Shown here: piece after piece, positions 23,501 through 31,954 of the stretch | Numbering within the stretch: the first letter of the stretch is position 1 | Layout: each line of letters starts with the position of its first letter | Assembly (NCBI RefSeq): GCF_000298235.1 | Contig: NZ_BAHE01000027.1 | Location: 1 to 51,512 of the forward strand | Reading direction: 5' to 3' | Length of the DNA: 51,512 nucleotides | Source: Gordonia namibiensis NBRC 108229 | Lineage (GTDB): Bacteria > Actinomycetota > Actinomycetes > Mycobacteriales > Mycobacteriaceae | Translations under genes and position numbers: made by a program | The notes under the pieces: model-generated | The model's database searches: none | Told to the model about the DNA's origin: nothing | The model's input: the letters and a program-made list of their open reading frames with translations, nothing else

Positions 23501-25169
23501 CAAGATGGCGCAGGGCGCGAAACCCGGTGAGGGCGGCCAGCTTCCGGCGTACAAGGTGTACCCGTGGATCGCCAAGACCCGGCACTCGACGCCCGGTGTC
23601 GCGCTGATCTCGCCGCCGCCGCACCACGACATCTACTCGATCGAGGACCTCGCGCAGCTGATCCACGATCTGAAGAACGCCAACTCGCAGGCCCGCATCC
23701 ACGTGAAGCTGGTCAGTGCGGTCGGCGTGGGCACGGTCGCGACCGGCGTCTCCAAGGCCCATGCCGACGTCGTGCTCATCTCCGGGCATGACGGCGGCAC
23801 CGGCGCCTCGCCGCTGACCTCGCTGAAGCATGCTGGTACGCCGTGGGAGATCGGCCTCGCCGACGCTCAGCAGACGCTCATGCTCAACGGTCTGCGCGAC
23901 CGAATCACCGTGCAGTGCGACGGTGCGCTGCGCACCGGCCGCGACGTCATCATGGCCGCACTGCTCGGCGCCGAGGAGTACGGCTTCTCGACCGCGCCGC
24001 TCATCGTGGCGGGTTGCATCATGATGCGCGTGTGTCACCTCGACACCTGCCCGGTCGGTGTGGCAACCCAGAACCCGCAGCTGCGTTCACGTTTCACCGG
24101 CCAGGTGGACCATCTGGTGAACTTCTTCCGGTTCATCGCCGAGGATGTCCGGAAGTATCTGGCGCAGCTGGGTTACCGCACGCTCGACGAGGCGATCGGG
24201 CAGTCGCAACGCCTGCACACCGATTCCGCTGTCGCGCACTGGAAGTCGAAGGGTCTCGATCTGTCGCCGATCTTCCGGAAGGTCGAGGGCAAGGGGCCGG
24301 CCCGGCGGGTGCGGGAGCAGTATCACGCCCTGGACCGCGCGCTCGACCAGACGCTCATCCAGCTCGCCGAAGGGGCCCTCGAGGACGCCCACCCGGTGAC
24401 GCTCGAACTGCCGGTGCGCAACGTCAACCGGACCGTCGGCACGCTGCTCGGCGCCGAGGTCACCCGTCGCTACGGCGCCGAGGGCCTGGCCGAGGACACG
24501 ATCGTGGTGAAACTCGAGGGTTCGGCGGGGCAGTCGCTCGGCGCGTTCCTGCCGCCGGGCGTGACGATCAAGCTCAGCGGCGACACGAACGACTATGTCG
24601 GCAAGGGGCTGTGCGGCGGCAAGATCGTCGTCGCCCCGCATCCCGACTCGTGGTTCGTCGCCGAGGACCAGGTCATCGCCGGCAACACCATCCTCTACGG
24701 CGCGACATCGGGCGAGGTGTTCCTGCGCGGCCGCGTCGGCGAGCGATTCTCGGTTCGCAACTCGGGCGCGACCGCGGTCGTCGAGGGCGTGGGCGACCAT
24801 GCCTGCGAATACATGACCGGCGGGCGTGTGGTGGTCCTCGGGCCCACCGGACGCAACCTCGCGGCCGGGATGTCAGGTGGCATCGCCTTCGTGCACGACC
24901 TCGACCCCGACAAGGTCAACATGGCGATGGTCAAACTCATGCGCCCCGACTCCGACGACCTGGCCTGGCTCAAGGCGACCATCACCAAGCACACCGAACT
25001 GACCGGTTCGGCGATCGGTGCGTCGATCCTCGCGGACTGGCCCCGGCGCTGCCTGGCGTTCACGAAGGTCATGCCGACCGATTACAAGCGTGTCCTGGAC
25101 GCGGCCCGGATGGCCGAGGCCGAGGGGCGCGACGTCGATTCAGCGATCATGGAGGCGGCACGTGGCTGA
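20598..25169 (+). CDS. gltB: Glutamate synthase large (alpha) subunit
   Basis: A 1523-residue enzyme making two glutamates from glutamine and 2-oxoglutarate. The glutaminase nucleophile is Cys22 ([13 protein letters not shown]), so a 21-residue propeptide should be removed. The glutaminase domain covers roughly the first 430 residues; the central and FMN domains follow, with [12 protein letters not shown] and [12 protein letters not shown] near residue 900. The [3Fe-4S] cysteines are in [15 protein letters not shown], starting at residue 1140. The C-terminal beta-helix domain has repeated Gly motifs. ATG at 20598 follows GGAGG by five bases. The end overlaps gltD by eight bases. Confidence 0.97.
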   Translation: MLFSALPAKQGLYDPEAEVDSCGVAMVTDIHGRRSHSIVADGLLALENLEHRGAAGAETNSGDGAGILIQLPDELLRATVDFELPEPTADGSHTYAAGTCFLPMDEELRRQAIARVEALAADEGITILGWRDVPVDHEHADIGGTAVACMPYMMQLFVTVDPEPGAERIGGVTLDRFIYPFRKQAERVTPEIEEAGTGVYFPSLSSRTMVYKGMLTTMQLPLYYADLRDDRCQSAIAIVHSRFSTNTFPSWPLAHPFRFVAHNGEINTVRGNRNRMRAREALLETDLIPGDLARAFPICTPEASDSASLDEVLELLHLGGRSVPHAVMMMVPEAWENVPDMDPKRRAFLQFNASLMEAWDGPACVTFTDGTVVGAVLDRNGLRPGRWWQTRDGRIILASEAGVLDVPVDDVISKGRLEPGRMFLVDTAQGRIIPDEEIKGELMNAEAYDEWLHAGLLDIATLPERPVFQPNHDTVVRRQLSFGYTEEDLRVLLTPMAASGYEPLGSMGTDTPIAVLSRRSRLLYDYFVELFAQVTNPPLDAIREEIVTSMGRVMGPEQNLLDPTAASCRQIMLHWPVLDNADLAKLVHINDDGDHPGLSAKVLRALYEVNEGGEGLRLALEDLRRRASQAIAEGHTTLVISDRLTDKDHAPIPSLLAISAVHHHLVRTKERTRVALVVESGDAREVHHIATLIGFGAAAVNPYLALETIEDLIAEGELIGVTPSKAIRNYLEALGKGVLKVMSKMGISTIGSYTAAQAFEAVGLSSEVVREYFTRTVSRIEGVGLDELAEEVRIRHHRAFPENPTEQVYRRLDSGGEYQYRREGELHLFTPETVFLLQHATKTGRAEIFQKYSDEVDRLSRKGGTLRGLFEFDLDAREPVPIEEVEPVEEIMKRFNTGAMSYGSISAEAHETIAMAMNKIGGRSNSGEGGEDVDRLYDPERRSAVKQVASGRFGVTSDYLINATDIQIKMAQGAKPGEGGQLPAYKVYPWIAKTRHSTPGVALISPPPHHDIYSIEDLAQLIHDLKNANSQARIHVKLVSAVGVGTVATGVSKAHADVVLISGHDGGTGASPLTSLKHAGTPWEIGLADAQQTLMLNGLRDRITVQCDGALRTGRDVIMAALLGAEEYGFSTAPLIVAGCIMMRVCHLDTCPVGVATQNPQLRSRFTGQVDHLVNFFRFIAEDVRKYLAQLGYRTLDEAIGQSQRLHTDSAVAHWKSKGLDLSPIFRKVEGKGPARRVREQYHALDRALDQTLIQLAEGALEDAHPVTLELPVRNVNRTVGTLLGAEVTRRYGAEGLAEDTIVVKLEGSAGQSLGAFLPPGVTIKLSGDTNDYVGKGLCGGKIVVAPHPDSWFVAEDQVIAGNTILYGATSGEVFLRGRVGERFSVRNSGATAVVEGVGDHACEYMTGGRVVVLGPTGRNLAAGMSGGIAFVHDLDPDKVNMAMVKLMRPDSDDLAWLKATITKHTELTGSAIGASILADWPRRCLAFTKVMPTDYKRVLDAARMAEAEGRDVDSAIMEAARG

Positions 25170-26667
25170 TCCACGCGGGTTCCTGGAGGTCCCGAAGAAA
25201 GAAGCGAAGTACCGTCCGGTCGCCGAGCGCGTCCAGGACTGGGACGACGTCTACGTGCACGCCGACGACCCGACGAAGGTGCTCGCGGAGGTCAGCACCC
25301 AGGCGCGCCGGTGTATGGACTGCGGTATCCCGTTCTGTCACTCCGGAACCGCGGGTTGTCCGCTGGGCAACCTGATCCCGGAATGGAACGACCTGGTCCG
25401 CCGCGGCCGGTGGGATGCGGCGAGCAGCCGCCTGCACGCGACCAACAACTTCCCCGAGTTCACCGGAATGGTGTGCCCGGCGCCGTGTGAGGCCGCCTGT
25501 GTCCTGTCGATCTCCGAGCGCGCGACCGGTGGCAGCGTCACCATCAAGCGCATCGAGAAGACCATCGCCTACGAGTCGTGGGCCGAAGGCGTCATCGGCC
25601 CCGAGCCGCCGGAGTCCAAGACCGGGAAGTCGGTGGGTGTGGTCGGTTCCGGTCCGGCGGGACTCGCTGCGGCGCAACAGCTCACGCGTGCGGGCCACGA
25701 CGTGACCGTCTACGAGCGGGACGACCGGCTCGGCGGGTTGCTGCGTTACGGCATCCCGGAGTACAAGCTGCAGAAGTCCGACATCGACCGACGCATCGCG
25801 CAGATGCGTGCCGAGGGAACGGAATTCGTCACCAACTGCGACGTCGGAACCGAATTGTCGGTGGAGGACCTCAAGGTCCGACACGATGCCGTCGTCCTGG
25901 CCATCGGCGCGATGGAGGCCCGCGACAACCCGGTGCCCGGCCGTGAGCTCAACGGCGTCCACCTGGCGATGGAACACCTCGTACCCGCCAACCGCGAATG
26001 CGAGGGTGACGGCCCGTCGCCGATCACCGCGGCCGGAAAGCACGTCGTGATCATCGGCGGCGGCGACACCGGCGCGGACTGCCTGGGCACCGCCCATCGG
26101 CAGGGTGCTGCGTCGGTGGTGCAGCTCGACTACAACCCGGAACTGCCCGGTGAACGCGACGACGAACGGTCCCCGTGGCCGACCTGGCCGCTGGTCATGC
26201 GGACCTCGAGCGCCCATGCCGAGGGCGGCGAGCGCATGCATCAGGTCGCGGTGCAGCGTTTCGTCGGAGACGACGAGGGCAACGTCACCACGATGGTGCT
26301 CGCCGAGGTCGAGGTACAGCGCGACGCCGACGGCCGACGCGAGATCAAACCCATCGGCGAGGAGTTCGAAATTCCCTGTGAGCTGGCGCTTTTCGCGATC
26401 GGCTTCGCCGGTGTGGAACGGGGCGAGCTGTTGTCGGGTTTGGAGATCGAACCCAACAAGCGAGGGGCCATCTCGTGCGGAAGTGATTGGCAGACCGACG
26501 CTCCCGGCGTTTTCGTGTGTGGTGACGCCCACCGTGGTGCGTCGCTGGTGGTGTGGGCGATCGCCGAGGGCAGATCGGCGGCCCGGGCCGTCGACGAGTT
26601 CCTCGTCGGTGAATCCGACCTGCCGTCACCGGTTCGTCCGGCAGCACTGCCGCTGTCGGTGCGCTGA
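25162..26667 (+). CDS. gltD: Glutamate synthase small (beta) subunit
   Basis: A 501-residue NADPH-dependent partner that passes electrons to GltB. The N-terminal cysteine-rich region that holds [4Fe-4S] clusters is visible ([19 protein letters not shown], then [11 protein letters not shown]). The FAD fold is [16 protein letters not shown] (near residue 156), and the NADPH fold is [15 protein letters not shown]. The late [16 protein letters not shown] and [18 protein letters not shown] motifs match the family. GTG start lies inside the end of gltB, so synthesis is coupled. Confidence 0.96.
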   Translation: MADPRGFLEVPKKEAKYRPVAERVQDWDDVYVHADDPTKVLAEVSTQARRCMDCGIPFCHSGTAGCPLGNLIPEWNDLVRRGRWDAASSRLHATNNFPEFTGMVCPAPCEAACVLSISERATGGSVTIKRIEKTIAYESWAEGVIGPEPPESKTGKSVGVVGSGPAGLAAAQQLTRAGHDVTVYERDDRLGGLLRYGIPEYKLQKSDIDRRIAQMRAEGTEFVTNCDVGTELSVEDLKVRHDAVVLAIGAMEARDNPVPGRELNGVHLAMEHLVPANRECEGDGPSPITAAGKHVVIIGGGDTGADCLGTAHRQGAASVVQLDYNPELPGERDDERSPWPTWPLVMRTSSAHAEGGERMHQVAVQRFVGDDEGNVTTMVLAEVEVQRDADGRREIKPIGEEFEIPCELALFAIGFAGVERGELLSGLEIEPNKRGAISCGSDWQTDAPGVFVCGDAHRGASLVVWAIAEGRSAARAVDEFLVGESDLPSPVRPAALPLSVR

Positions 26668-26689
26668 CCGGCGCCGTCGGGATCGCCGG
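26668..26689 (+). terminator. Weak hairpin after gltD
   Basis: CCGGCG and CGCCGG form a six-base-pair stem with a ten-base loop directly after the gltD stop. There is no T-tract. It could end part of the gltBD transcript before the pyk promoter. Confidence 0.3.
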
Positions 26690-26832
26690 CCGGCGAGGAC
26701 GGGGAACACGCGCGGGCTCCCCGTGTGACGCGAAATCCGTACCGGAAAGTAGCGGGCTGTCACCAGCGACAACACCACGTGACCCCGGGGTGACGACTCC
26801 GGCGGCGCGTGGAGATGCGTTCCCGACGGGAC

Positions 26833-26844
26833 TAAGGTGAGGTT
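26833..26844 (+). promoter_or_regulatory. pyk promoter -10, possibly leaderless
   Basis: TAAGGT at 26833-26838 is followed by six bases and the pyk GTG, the same geometry as at lgt. An alternative reading is that AGGTGAGG here is a ribosome-binding site close to the start, in which case the promoter lies further upstream. Confidence 0.4.
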
Positions 26845-28269
26845 GTGACTCGGCGAACCAAGATTGTCTGCACCATGGGTCCGGCCACTTCCAGCGACGA
26901 AAAACTCAAAGAACTCGTCGCCAGCGGTATGGATGTGGCCCGGATGAACTTCAGCCACGGCAAGCATGAGGACCATGCTGCCGTCTACGCGCGTGTCCGC
27001 AAGGCCTCCGATGCTGCGGAGAAGGCCGTCGGCATCCTCGCCGACCTGCAGGGTCCCAAGATCCGGCTGGGCCGTTTCGACGGCTGCGACGGCGCCACCG
27101 TCTGGGAGACCGGCGAGGAGGTGCGGATCACCGTCGACGATGTCGAGGGCACCCACGACCGCGTCTCCACCACGTACAAGAACCTGTCCGAGGACGCGAG
27201 CCCCGGCGATCGACTCCTCGTCGACGACGGCAAGGTCGGGCTGACGGTCGCCTCGATCGACGGCAACGACGTGGTCTGCACCGTCACCGAGGGCGGTCCG
27301 GTCAGCAACAACAAGGGTCTGTCGCTGCCGGGTATGAGCGTCTCGGTGCCGGCGCTGTCCGAGAAGGACATCGCCGACCTCGAATTCGCACTCGGTCTGG
27401 GCGTCGACCTCGTCGCACTGTCGTTCGTGCGCAGCCCGTCCGACATCGAACTCGTCCACGAGGTCATGGACCGCGTGGGTCGCCGGGTGCCGGTCATCGC
27501 GAAGCTGGAGAAGCCGGAGGCCATCGAGAACCTCGAGGCCATCGTCCTGGCGTTCGACGCGATCATGGTCGCCCGCGGCGATCTGGGTGTCGAGCTGCCG
27601 CTGGAGGAGGTGCCGCTGGTGCAGAAGCGGGCCATCCAGATGGCCCGCGAGAACGCCAAGCCGGTGATCGTCGCGACCCAGATGCTCGACTCGATGATCG
27701 AGAACTCGCGCCCCACCCGCGCCGAGGCCTCCGACGTCGCGAACGCGGTGCTCGACGGCGCCGACGCGGTCATGCTGTCCGGCGAGACGTCGGTGGGCAA
27801 GTTCCCGCTCGAGACCGTCCGCACGATGGACCGCATCTGCCGGGCCGTCGAGACCGGCCCGCGTGATGTCCCGCCGCTGTCGCATGTGCCCCGCACCAAG
27901 CGTGGCGTCATCTCCTACGCGGCCCGTGACATCGGTGAGCGGCTCGAGGTGAAGGCCCTCGTGGCGTTCACCCAGTCCGGAGACACCGTCCGACGCCTCG
28001 CCCGTTTGCACTCGCGCCTGCCGTTGCTGGCCTTCACCCCCACGCAGGAGGTGCGGAGCCAGCTCGCCCTGAGCTGGGGCACGGAGACCTTCATCGTCGA
28101 CCACGTCGACACCACCGATCACATGATCGATCAGGTCGATCATCAACTGCTGCGCATCGGCCGCCTGTCCGAGGGCGACGTGGTGGTCATCGTGGCCGGC
28201 GCCCCGCCCGGCACCGTCGGCTCGACCAACATGATCCACGTGCACCGGATCGGCGAGCAGGACCACTGA
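26845..28269 (+). CDS. pyk: Pyruvate kinase
   Basis: A 474-residue glycolytic enzyme transferring phosphate from PEP to ADP. All core motifs are present: RRTKIVCTMGPATSS, ARMNFSHG, ADLQGPKIRLG, the catalytic-lysine segment AKLEKPEAIENL, the metal-binding IMVARGDLGVELP, and TQMLDSMIENSRPTRAEA. The C-terminal regulatory domain starts near residue 345. It starts with GTG after an independent promoter-like site, 177 bases after gltD. Confidence 0.97.
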   Translation: MTRRTKIVCTMGPATSSDEKLKELVASGMDVARMNFSHGKHEDHAAVYARVRKASDAAEKAVGILADLQGPKIRLGRFDGCDGATVWETGEEVRITVDDVEGTHDRVSTTYKNLSEDASPGDRLLVDDGKVGLTVASIDGNDVVCTVTEGGPVSNNKGLSLPGMSVSVPALSEKDIADLEFALGLGVDLVALSFVRSPSDIELVHEVMDRVGRRVPVIAKLEKPEAIENLEAIVLAFDAIMVARGDLGVELPLEEVPLVQKRAIQMARENAKPVIVATQMLDSMIENSRPTRAEASDVANAVLDGADAVMLSGETSVGKFPLETVRTMDRICRAVETGPRDVPPLSHVPRTKRGVISYAARDIGERLEVKALVAFTQSGDTVRRLARLHSRLPLLAFTPTQEVRSQLALSWGTETFIVDHVDTTDHMIDQVDHQLLRIGRLSEGDVVVIVAGAPPGTVGSTNMIHVHRIGEQDH

Positions 28270-28292
28270 CACAAAGGTCCCCGGTCTGTCAC

Positions 28293-28305
28293 TAGGGTGA
28301 AGGCC
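28293..28305 (+). promoter_or_regulatory. tesB promoter -10, probably leaderless
   Basis: TAGGGT at 28293-28298 stands seven bases before the ATG at 28306, with only 36 bases between the pyk stop and that ATG. No clear ribosome-binding site fits better. Confidence 0.45.
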
Positions 28306-29184
28306 ATGACCGTGGAACAGACCGGGGATCTCGGCAAGCTGCTGGCACTGCTCGACGTCGAACGTCGCGACGAGGACGTGTTCATCGGGCACCACCCGGA
28401 GCAGGTCACCGCTCGAACTTTCGGCGGGCAGCTCCTCGGGCAGGGTGTGGTGGCCGCTTCGCGCAGCCTCACCCGCGGCAATCCGCCGATCCACGCTCTG
28501 CACGCACACTTCATCCGCGGTGGCGACGTCACCAAGCCGATGGAGTACCACGTCGATCGGTTCCGCGACGGCAAGTCCTTCGCCAATCGGCAGGTCACCG
28601 CCAAGCAGGACGGCGAAGAGATCTTCACGATGCTGGTGGCATTCCAGGACAACACCGCCGGGCTCGAGCACGCCGTCGAGATCCCGCAGGTGCCCTACCC
28701 GGAGGAGTTGCCTCCTCTCGGTGAGCATTTCAAGGGTTACGAGGACCGCATCGCGACCTTCGTCAACGCGCTTCACCCCGTCGACATCCGCTTCGCCAAC
28801 GACCCGAGCTGGAAGGCGAAGGAGGCGGGCCGCAAGCTCACCGACAACCGGGTGTGGATGAAGGCCGACGGCGTGATGCCCGACGATCCCGTGATGCACG
28901 TCGCCGCAATGTGTTACGCCTCGGACACCACCGTGCTCGACTCGATCATCACGACGCACGGATTGTCGTGGGGGATCGACCGGCTGTTCGCGGCGACCGT
29001 CAACCACTCGATGTGGTTCCACCGCGAGTTCCGCTTCGACGACTGGCTGCTGTACGCGACGCGTTCACCGGTGGCGACCGGCTCCCGCGGCATGGGATCG
29101 GGGCGGTTCTGGACGCGCGACGGCACGCTCGCGACCTCGGTGGTCCAAGAGGCACTGATCAAGTACTTCCCGCCGAAGAAGTGA
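28306..29184 (+). CDS. tesB: Acyl-CoA thioesterase II
   Basis: A 292-residue double-hotdog thioesterase hydrolysing medium and long acyl-CoAs. N-terminal GGQLLGQGVVAASRSL and HAHFIRGGDVTKPMEYHV belong to the first hotdog; CYASDTTVLDSIITTHG and SMWFHREFRFDDWLLY to the second, with the catalytic Asp in the former. The order pyk-tesB equals M. tuberculosis pykA-tesB1. The ATG at 28306 is chosen; a GTG three codons earlier would overlap the -10. Confidence 0.93.
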   Translation: MTVEQTGDLGKLLALLDVERRDEDVFIGHHPEQVTARTFGGQLLGQGVVAASRSLTRGNPPIHALHAHFIRGGDVTKPMEYHVDRFRDGKSFANRQVTAKQDGEEIFTMLVAFQDNTAGLEHAVEIPQVPYPEELPPLGEHFKGYEDRIATFVNALHPVDIRFANDPSWKAKEAGRKLTDNRVWMKADGVMPDDPVMHVAAMCYASDTTVLDSIITTHGLSWGIDRLFAATVNHSMWFHREFRFDDWLLYATRSPVATGSRGMGSGRFWTRDGTLATSVVQEALIKYFPPKK

Positions 29185-29194
29185 TGCACCCGAA

Positions 29195-29659
29195 ATGACC
29201 ACCGGCCAGGAGATGTGGCTCGACCCGGGCCCTCCGCTGCCGCGCCGCACCTGGCAGCGCAAGACCCGGGTGCCGGTCATCGTGGGTACGACGATCGCGA
29301 TGGTGCTCTTCGCCGCCGTCGCGATCGGCGCCCTGCTGCTGGGCGTGCTCCGCACCCCGACCTTCACCGCGAAGGGCGGTGTCGTCGCCGACTGTGCAAC
29401 GGAGGTCGCCGCACAACCCGGCGGCGGACAGATCGCCCGCGGGGCACCGGTGTTCATCTACGACGCCGCGGGCGGCGAGGTGGCGAAGAGCGCGCTGACC
29501 GGGTTCCTCCGCAGCGACACGGGCTGCCAACTGACGTTCGAGGTGGACGGGGTGGAGTACACCGACGCCGGCTACCTCGTCCGCGTCGGAGAGCGCTTCT
29601 CCCAGCCGGTCTCGACCAGCGCTCTCCAGGAGGGCGCGGTCCTTCGACCCCTCGGCTGA
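29195..29659 (+). CDS. Hypothetical single-pass membrane protein
   Basis: A 154-residue protein of unknown function. A proline-rich, basic cytoplasmic segment of about 30 residues precedes one hydrophobic helix (about residues 29-51). The remaining 100 residues should be outside and contain two Cys (DCATEV and TGCQLTF) that could pair. It starts ten bases after tesB and is probably co-transcribed. The external part looks like a small beta-rich domain. Confidence 0.75.
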   Translation: MTTGQEMWLDPGPPLPRRTWQRKTRVPVIVGTTIAMVLFAAVAIGALLLGVLRTPTFTAKGGVVADCATEVAAQPGGGQIARGAPVFIYDAAGGEVAKSALTGFLRSDTGCQLTFEVDGVEYTDAGYLVRVGERFSQPVSTSALQEGAVLRPLG

Positions 29660-29861
29660 GTTCCAGCGGATTTCCGACGATCTCGCGCCGCGACATGGGT
29701 GGCGGTTGTCCGGACAGGCGGTGAACCCCGGGTTAAACTTCGCCCGATCAATGTAGGGCCCGGACCCGTTGTGTCGATTCAGCTTTCGACATTTTGTATT
29801 CAGTCGGACCATGATGTCGTCCGGGTTCCCGGTTGCGACATCCGAGGCGTAGGGAGCGTGC
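29660..29861 (+). promoter_or_regulatory. Leader region of the BacA-like transporter gene
   Basis: The 202-base gap holds a -10-like TAAACT at 29734-29739 and, unusual for this DNA, an AT-rich patch near 29785-29800 with TATTCA. A transcript from the first would have a leader of more than 110 bases. I looked for a cobalamin riboswitch because of the predicted function. The gap is too short, and no B12-box-like motif was recognised. Confidence 0.3.
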
Positions 29862-31844
29862 GTGGAGTACAGCATCGACTGGGGCAACGAGGTCTGGGCC
29901 AGCCTGAAGTGGCTGGCCATCGCATTCGGGATCGCCGCGGTCGCGATGCTCGTCATCGGTTTCCTGCTCGCCCGCTTCAGCCGATGGGGCCGACCCCTGT
30001 GGCGCGTGATCGGTGGGTTCTTCACCGAACCGGGTACGCGGCTCAAGGCCTGGGGGCTGGCCGCCCTGCTCACGGTGCTCGCCCTGCTTGGTGTACGGAT
30101 CACCGTGCTCTTCTCCTACTTCAGCAACGACCTGTTCACCGGGCTCCAGACCGCGGCCGAGGGGCTGGGGGCCGGCGGCCCGCAAGGGGCCGAGATGCTC
30201 CAGATGGGCAAGGACGCCTTCTGGCATTCGATGGCGGTCTTCGGCATCCTCGCGACGATCCACGTCGTGCGCACGATGATCGAGATCTACGTCGGCGCCG
30301 CCTTCGAGATCAACCTCCGCCGCTGGATGACCGGCGGCGCGGCGGCGGACTGGATGAACGGGCGCGCCTTCTACCGCAACCGTTTCGTCGACCTCAGCGC
30401 GGGTCTCATGCGCCGGAAGTGGTTCCGCCGAACGTCGGAGCCGTCGCAGAAGCCGACCGACATCCATCCCGGCGTGGACAACCCCGACCAGCGCATCCAG
30501 GCCGACATCACCAATGTCGCCTCGGTCGGATCGTCGCTGCTCTGGGGTGGCGGTGGCTCGTCGACCAACGGCGTGCTGACCGCGGTCGCCTCGATCGTGT
30601 CGTTCTCGAAGATCCTGTGGGACCTGTCCGGGCCGGTGACGCTCCTCGGCGTCGAGATCCCCCGGATGATGATGTGGCTGGTCCTGGTGTACGTGCTCGT
30701 GACAAGCGTCGTGGCCTTCGCCATCGGCCGCCCGCTCATCCGACTCAACTTCTGGCAGGAACGTCTCACCGCGAACTTCCGCTACGCCCTCGTCCGGGTC
30801 CGCGACGGGGCCGAGAACATCGCGTTCTACCGCGGCGAGCGCGTCGAGCACAACGGCCTGATGTCGCGTTTCGCTGCGGTGATCAAGAACTACTGGCAGA
30901 TCATCCACGTCCAGATGGCCTTCGTCGGCTGGAACTTCAGTGTCAGCCAGCTCGCGGTGGTGTTCCCGTACCTGGTTCAGATCCCTCGGTTCTTCGACGG
31001 TCAGATCAAACTCGGCGACATGCAGCAGACGGCGTCGGCCTTCGGCGAGATGCACGACGCGCTGTCGTTCTTCCGGACCGCGTACGACGACTTCACCGGT
31101 CTGCGCGCCTCGATCATCCGTCTCGACGGACTCGCCGATGCCGACGTCAAGTCGCGTGCCATGCCCGAGATCACCACGGTCGATCGGGACCGGGCGGTTC
31201 GTCTCGCCGACATCACCGTCACGACCCCGACCGGCGACGAATTGATCCGCGCGCTCAACGTCTCCCTCGACCCGGGCGACGCACTCGTCGTCAAGGGCCG
31301 GTCCGGTTCTGGCAAGACCACTCTGCTCCGGGGGCTCGCCGGCCTGTGGCCGTTCATCGACGGCGAGTTCTCCCGACCGCCGGACGCGCACACCCTGTTC
31401 CTGTCCCAGATGCCCTACATCCCGCTCGGTGACCTCCGCACGGCCGTCGCCTACCCGGCGCTGCCCGACGACGTCGGCGACGAGGGCATCAAACAGGCTC
31501 TGGAGAAGGTCTTCCTGCCGCATCTGGTCGGACGCCTGTACGACGAGGAGGACTGGGCCAAGGTCCTGTCACCGGGTGAGCAGCAGCGCGTGGCCTTCGC
31601 CCGCATCCTGCTGACGAAGCCGCAGGCGGTGTTCATGGACGAGGCGACCTCGGCGGTCGACGAAGGCCTCGAGTACGCGCTCTACCGACTTGTTCGCACC
31701 GAACTCCCGGACACGATCCTGGTGTCGGTCAGCCACCGCAGCACCACCGATCAGCACCACACCGAAGTGCTCGAACTGACCGGCGACGGGGCCTGGACGC
31801 TGTCGCCGATCGACTCGAGTCCTTCGCTTGACAAACGGTCTTGA
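29862..31844 (+). CDS. ABC transporter ATP-binding/permease protein, BacA/Rv1819c type
   Basis: A 660-residue fused transporter half. The N-terminal two-thirds contain about six membrane helices and the SbmA/BacA-type region (INLRRWMTGGAAADWMNGRAFYRN, then QRIQADI). The C-terminal third is the ATPase, with Walker A GRSGSGKTT, signature LSPGEQQRVAFARIL, Walker B AVFMDEATSAVD and SVSHRST. Length and domain order match M. tuberculosis Rv1819c, which is known to import vitamin B12 and hydrophilic peptides such as bleomycin. GTG follows GGGAG by five bases. It lies 4 kb from the B12-dependent eutBC genes. Confidence 0.88.
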   Translation: MEYSIDWGNEVWASLKWLAIAFGIAAVAMLVIGFLLARFSRWGRPLWRVIGGFFTEPGTRLKAWGLAALLTVLALLGVRITVLFSYFSNDLFTGLQTAAEGLGAGGPQGAEMLQMGKDAFWHSMAVFGILATIHVVRTMIEIYVGAAFEINLRRWMTGGAAADWMNGRAFYRNRFVDLSAGLMRRKWFRRTSEPSQKPTDIHPGVDNPDQRIQADITNVASVGSSLLWGGGGSSTNGVLTAVASIVSFSKILWDLSGPVTLLGVEIPRMMMWLVLVYVLVTSVVAFAIGRPLIRLNFWQERLTANFRYALVRVRDGAENIAFYRGERVEHNGLMSRFAAVIKNYWQIIHVQMAFVGWNFSVSQLAVVFPYLVQIPRFFDGQIKLGDMQQTASAFGEMHDALSFFRTAYDDFTGLRASIIRLDGLADADVKSRAMPEITTVDRDRAVRLADITVTTPTGDELIRALNVSLDPGDALVVKGRSGSGKTTLLRGLAGLWPFIDGEFSRPPDAHTLFLSQMPYIPLGDLRTAVAYPALPDDVGDEGIKQALEKVFLPHLVGRLYDEEDWAKVLSPGEQQRVAFARILLTKPQAVFMDEATSAVDEGLEYALYRLVRTELPDTILVSVSHRSTTDQHHTEVLELTGDGAWTLSPIDSSPSLDKRS

Positions 31845-31898
31845 CCTGCAGGTTGTCGATCATGGGCGTGTTTGCGTGATCTGATCCTGGCTCCCGCA

Positions 31899-31947
31899 CC
31901 TACTCGCTAGTGTGATGCGCACCACAACCATCGCACCGGCGAGTAGG
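31899..31947. promoter_or_regulatory. Inverted repeat over the acyl-CoA synthetase promoter
   Basis: CCTACTCGC (31899-31907) and GCGAGTAGG (31939-31947) are exact reverse complements nine bases long, separated by 31 bases. A -10-like TAGTGT at 31908-31913 starts directly at the inner edge of the left arm, and the right arm lies eight bases before the ATG. A repressor bound to both arms, or an RNA hairpin hiding the ribosome site, could control this gene. Confidence 0.45.
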
Positions 31948-31954
31948 GGCCCAG

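Noticed and set aside
20364..24038. A very long open frame on the minus strand opposite gltB
   Set aside because: Its translation is His/Asp/Arg-rich with no family motif. It is the usual antisense shadow of a high-GC gene; gltB on the plus strand is unmistakable.
26626..29022. A 798-residue minus-strand open frame opposite pyk and tesB
   Set aside because: Antisense of two well-recognised genes, with composition typical of shadow frames.
29660..29861. Possible cobalamin riboswitch before the BacA-like transporter
   Set aside because: The interval is too short for the full fold, and no B12-box-like sequence was found.
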